Source: Pseudoalteromonas sp. S16_S37
GTDB taxonomy: Bacteria; Pseudomonadota; Gammaproteobacteria; Enterobacterales; Alteromonadaceae
NCBI RefSeq assembly: GCF_014694405.1
Contig: NZ_JAAUWV010000010.1
Span: 1-64,000, forward strand
DNA: 64,000 bases
Direction of reading: 5' to 3'
Part shown: piece by piece, positions 63,232 to 64,000 of the stretch
Position numbering within the stretch: the first letter of the stretch is position 1
Layout of the letters: the number at the start of each line of letters is the position of its first letter
Notes under the pieces: model-generated
Told to the model about the DNA's origin: nothing
The model's database searches: none
Seen by the model: the letters and a program-made list of their open reading frames with translations, nothing else
Position numbers and translations under genes: made by a program

Positions 63232-64000
63232 ATGTTCACACAACAATCAGGCAAAGCATTATTTCCATTTATCATTTTACTGCTCATTGCCATCACCAGT
63301 TACCTTTACCTACCCAGCAATCAGGGGCAAATGAATAGAGGCGCCAATGCGGCTACAACCGTTAGCGCTCAAATAGCAACAATACAAGACAAGATACTGT
63401 CTATTTCAGCCGTAGGTAGTGCACGAGCAAATCAAGCGGTCCATATCTCAAGTGCCCAGAGCGACTATATTACAGATATTTACTTTAATGATGGCGATAC
63501 CGTAAAACAAGGCGAACCGCTTGTACAACTACAAAACCAACAAGAGCGTTTAGCTGTTAAAGAGCTGAAAATCAATCTAAAAGAACAGCAAAGACAACTT
63601 AAACGACTTGAAGACTTAGCAAAGAGCCAGTCGGCAGCTCGCTCCCAGCTCGAAACACAGCGCTCAATCGTTGACGCACTGCAGGCAAACTTGCAACTAG
63701 AGCAAACTAGACTAGATGAATTATTAATTAGCGCCCCTTTTTCTGGTGTTTTAGGTAAGCGGTTAGTGTCTGTTGGCAGCTTTGTCAGTTCAAATACACC
63801 AATCACAACACTCGATGACATCAGTATTATCAAAGTTGATTTTCAAGTACCTGAAAAACATTTAGGTATACTCAAACTGGGTATGGAGGTAACTGGCAAG
63901 AGTGATGCGTATTCACAGCAGTCATTTGTGGGCAAAGTTACTCATATTGACCCTCGCATTGACAGCAATACGCGCACGATTCAAGTAACAGCGAGCTTTA
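63232..64000 (+). CDS. RND efflux periplasmic adaptor, partial at window edge
   Basis: The first 256 codons of a membrane fusion protein; the frame is still open at base 64000. A short N-terminal membrane anchor (about 11-27) leads into the lipoyl half (VGSARANQAVHISSAQSDYITDI and NDGDTVKQGEPLVQLQNQ), a helical hairpin (about 105-155, Gln/Leu/Glu-rich), the second lipoyl half (APFSGVLGKRLVSVGSFV) and a beta-barrel start (IIKVDFQVPEKHLGIL). This is the HlyD/AcrA-type adaptor layout. An RND pump gene probably follows outside the window. It carries no lipobox, so it is anchored by the helix. Confidence 0.92.
   Translation, partial: MFTQQSGKALFPFIILLLIAITSYLYLPSNQGQMNRGANAATTVSAQIATIQDKILSISAVGSARANQAVHISSAQSDYITDIYFNDGDTVKQGEPLVQLQNQQERLAVKELKINLKEQQRQLKRLEDLAKSQSAARSQLETQRSIVDALQANLQLEQTRLDELLISAPFSGVLGKRLVSVGSFVSSNTPITTLDDISIIKVDFQVPEKHLGILKLGMEVTGKSDAYSQQSFVGKVTHIDPRIDSNTRTIQVTASF

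Noticed and set aside
63062-63334. 90-codon plus-strand frame before the efflux adaptor
   Set aside because: It overlaps the adaptor start in a different frame, and the adaptor has a clear lipoyl/hairpin domain layout.

Overview
The window looks like chromosomal DNA of a marine gammaproteobacterium of the Alteromonadales, most probably Pseudoalteromonas or a close relative. The evidence is the moderately low GC, the core genes and their order (bioH/gntX/nfuA, secDF-yajC-tgt-queA, pstCAB-phoU, ppk-ppx, zapA with its small upstream partner), a LasA/pseudoalterin-type secreted M23 peptidase, and many cyclic-di-GMP and chemosensory proteins. No rRNA, tRNA, CRISPR array, insertion sequence or prophage was recognised. 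Genus assignment is inference, since there is no rRNA in the window.

Layout: 0.1-1.4 kb holds a SprA-related metalloprotease and a small protein with a flagellar rod/hook-like tail. 1.5-8.8 kb holds bioH, a comF/gntX homologue, a large M14 carboxypeptidase, nfuA (with a candidate IscR operator), a MATE transporter and a polysaccharide deacetylase. 8.8-17.3 kb is one minus-strand chemosensory operon (STAS-cheY-cheA-cheW-receptor-cheR-cheD-cheB) whose receptor has three tandem PAS domains and a C-terminal CheR/CheB-tether-like pentapeptide. 17.4-25.5 kb is an aa3-type cytochrome c oxidase operon with its assembly factors (ctaC, ctaD, ctaG, ctaE, SURF1, a CxxxC protein, ctaA, ctaB, SCO), in the order recalled for Pseudomonas. 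A 0.6-kb gap follows, then the LasA-like peptidase and a lipoprotein.

27.9-33.5 kb is the secF-secD-yajC-tgt-queA block. 33.8-37.6 kb has a REC-REC-PAS-GGDEF-EAL protein, a small membrane protein and OxyR. 37.7-49.9 kb is phosphate-centred: a low-affinity Pit transporter with its DUF47 partner, then pstC-pstA-pstB-phoU, gcvR, ppk and ppx. The pstC and ppk promoters each show a Pho-box-like repeat exactly 10 nt upstream of a -10 hexamer, so Pi uptake and polyphosphate metabolism probably share PhoB control. Both Pst permeases carry large extracytoplasmic insertions and no pstS is linked.

49.9-58.9 kb is housekeeping and metabolic: EAL-HDOD protein, a periplasmic binding protein, PhnA-type zinc protein, rlmJ, a ZapB-like coil and zapA, a metallo-beta-lactamase-fold protein lacking its metal motif, mltD, slyD-type FKBP, and an SDR/amidohydrolase pair. 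58.9-64 kb has YggN-like and DUF1566 surface proteins, two unknown genes and the start of an RND efflux adaptor that runs off the window edge.

No wholly novel multi-gene system was established. The best leads are the Pst permeases with added periplasmic domains, the triple-PAS chemosensory cluster, the rod/hook-like mini-protein paired with a metalloprotease, and the CxxxC protein of the oxidase cluster.
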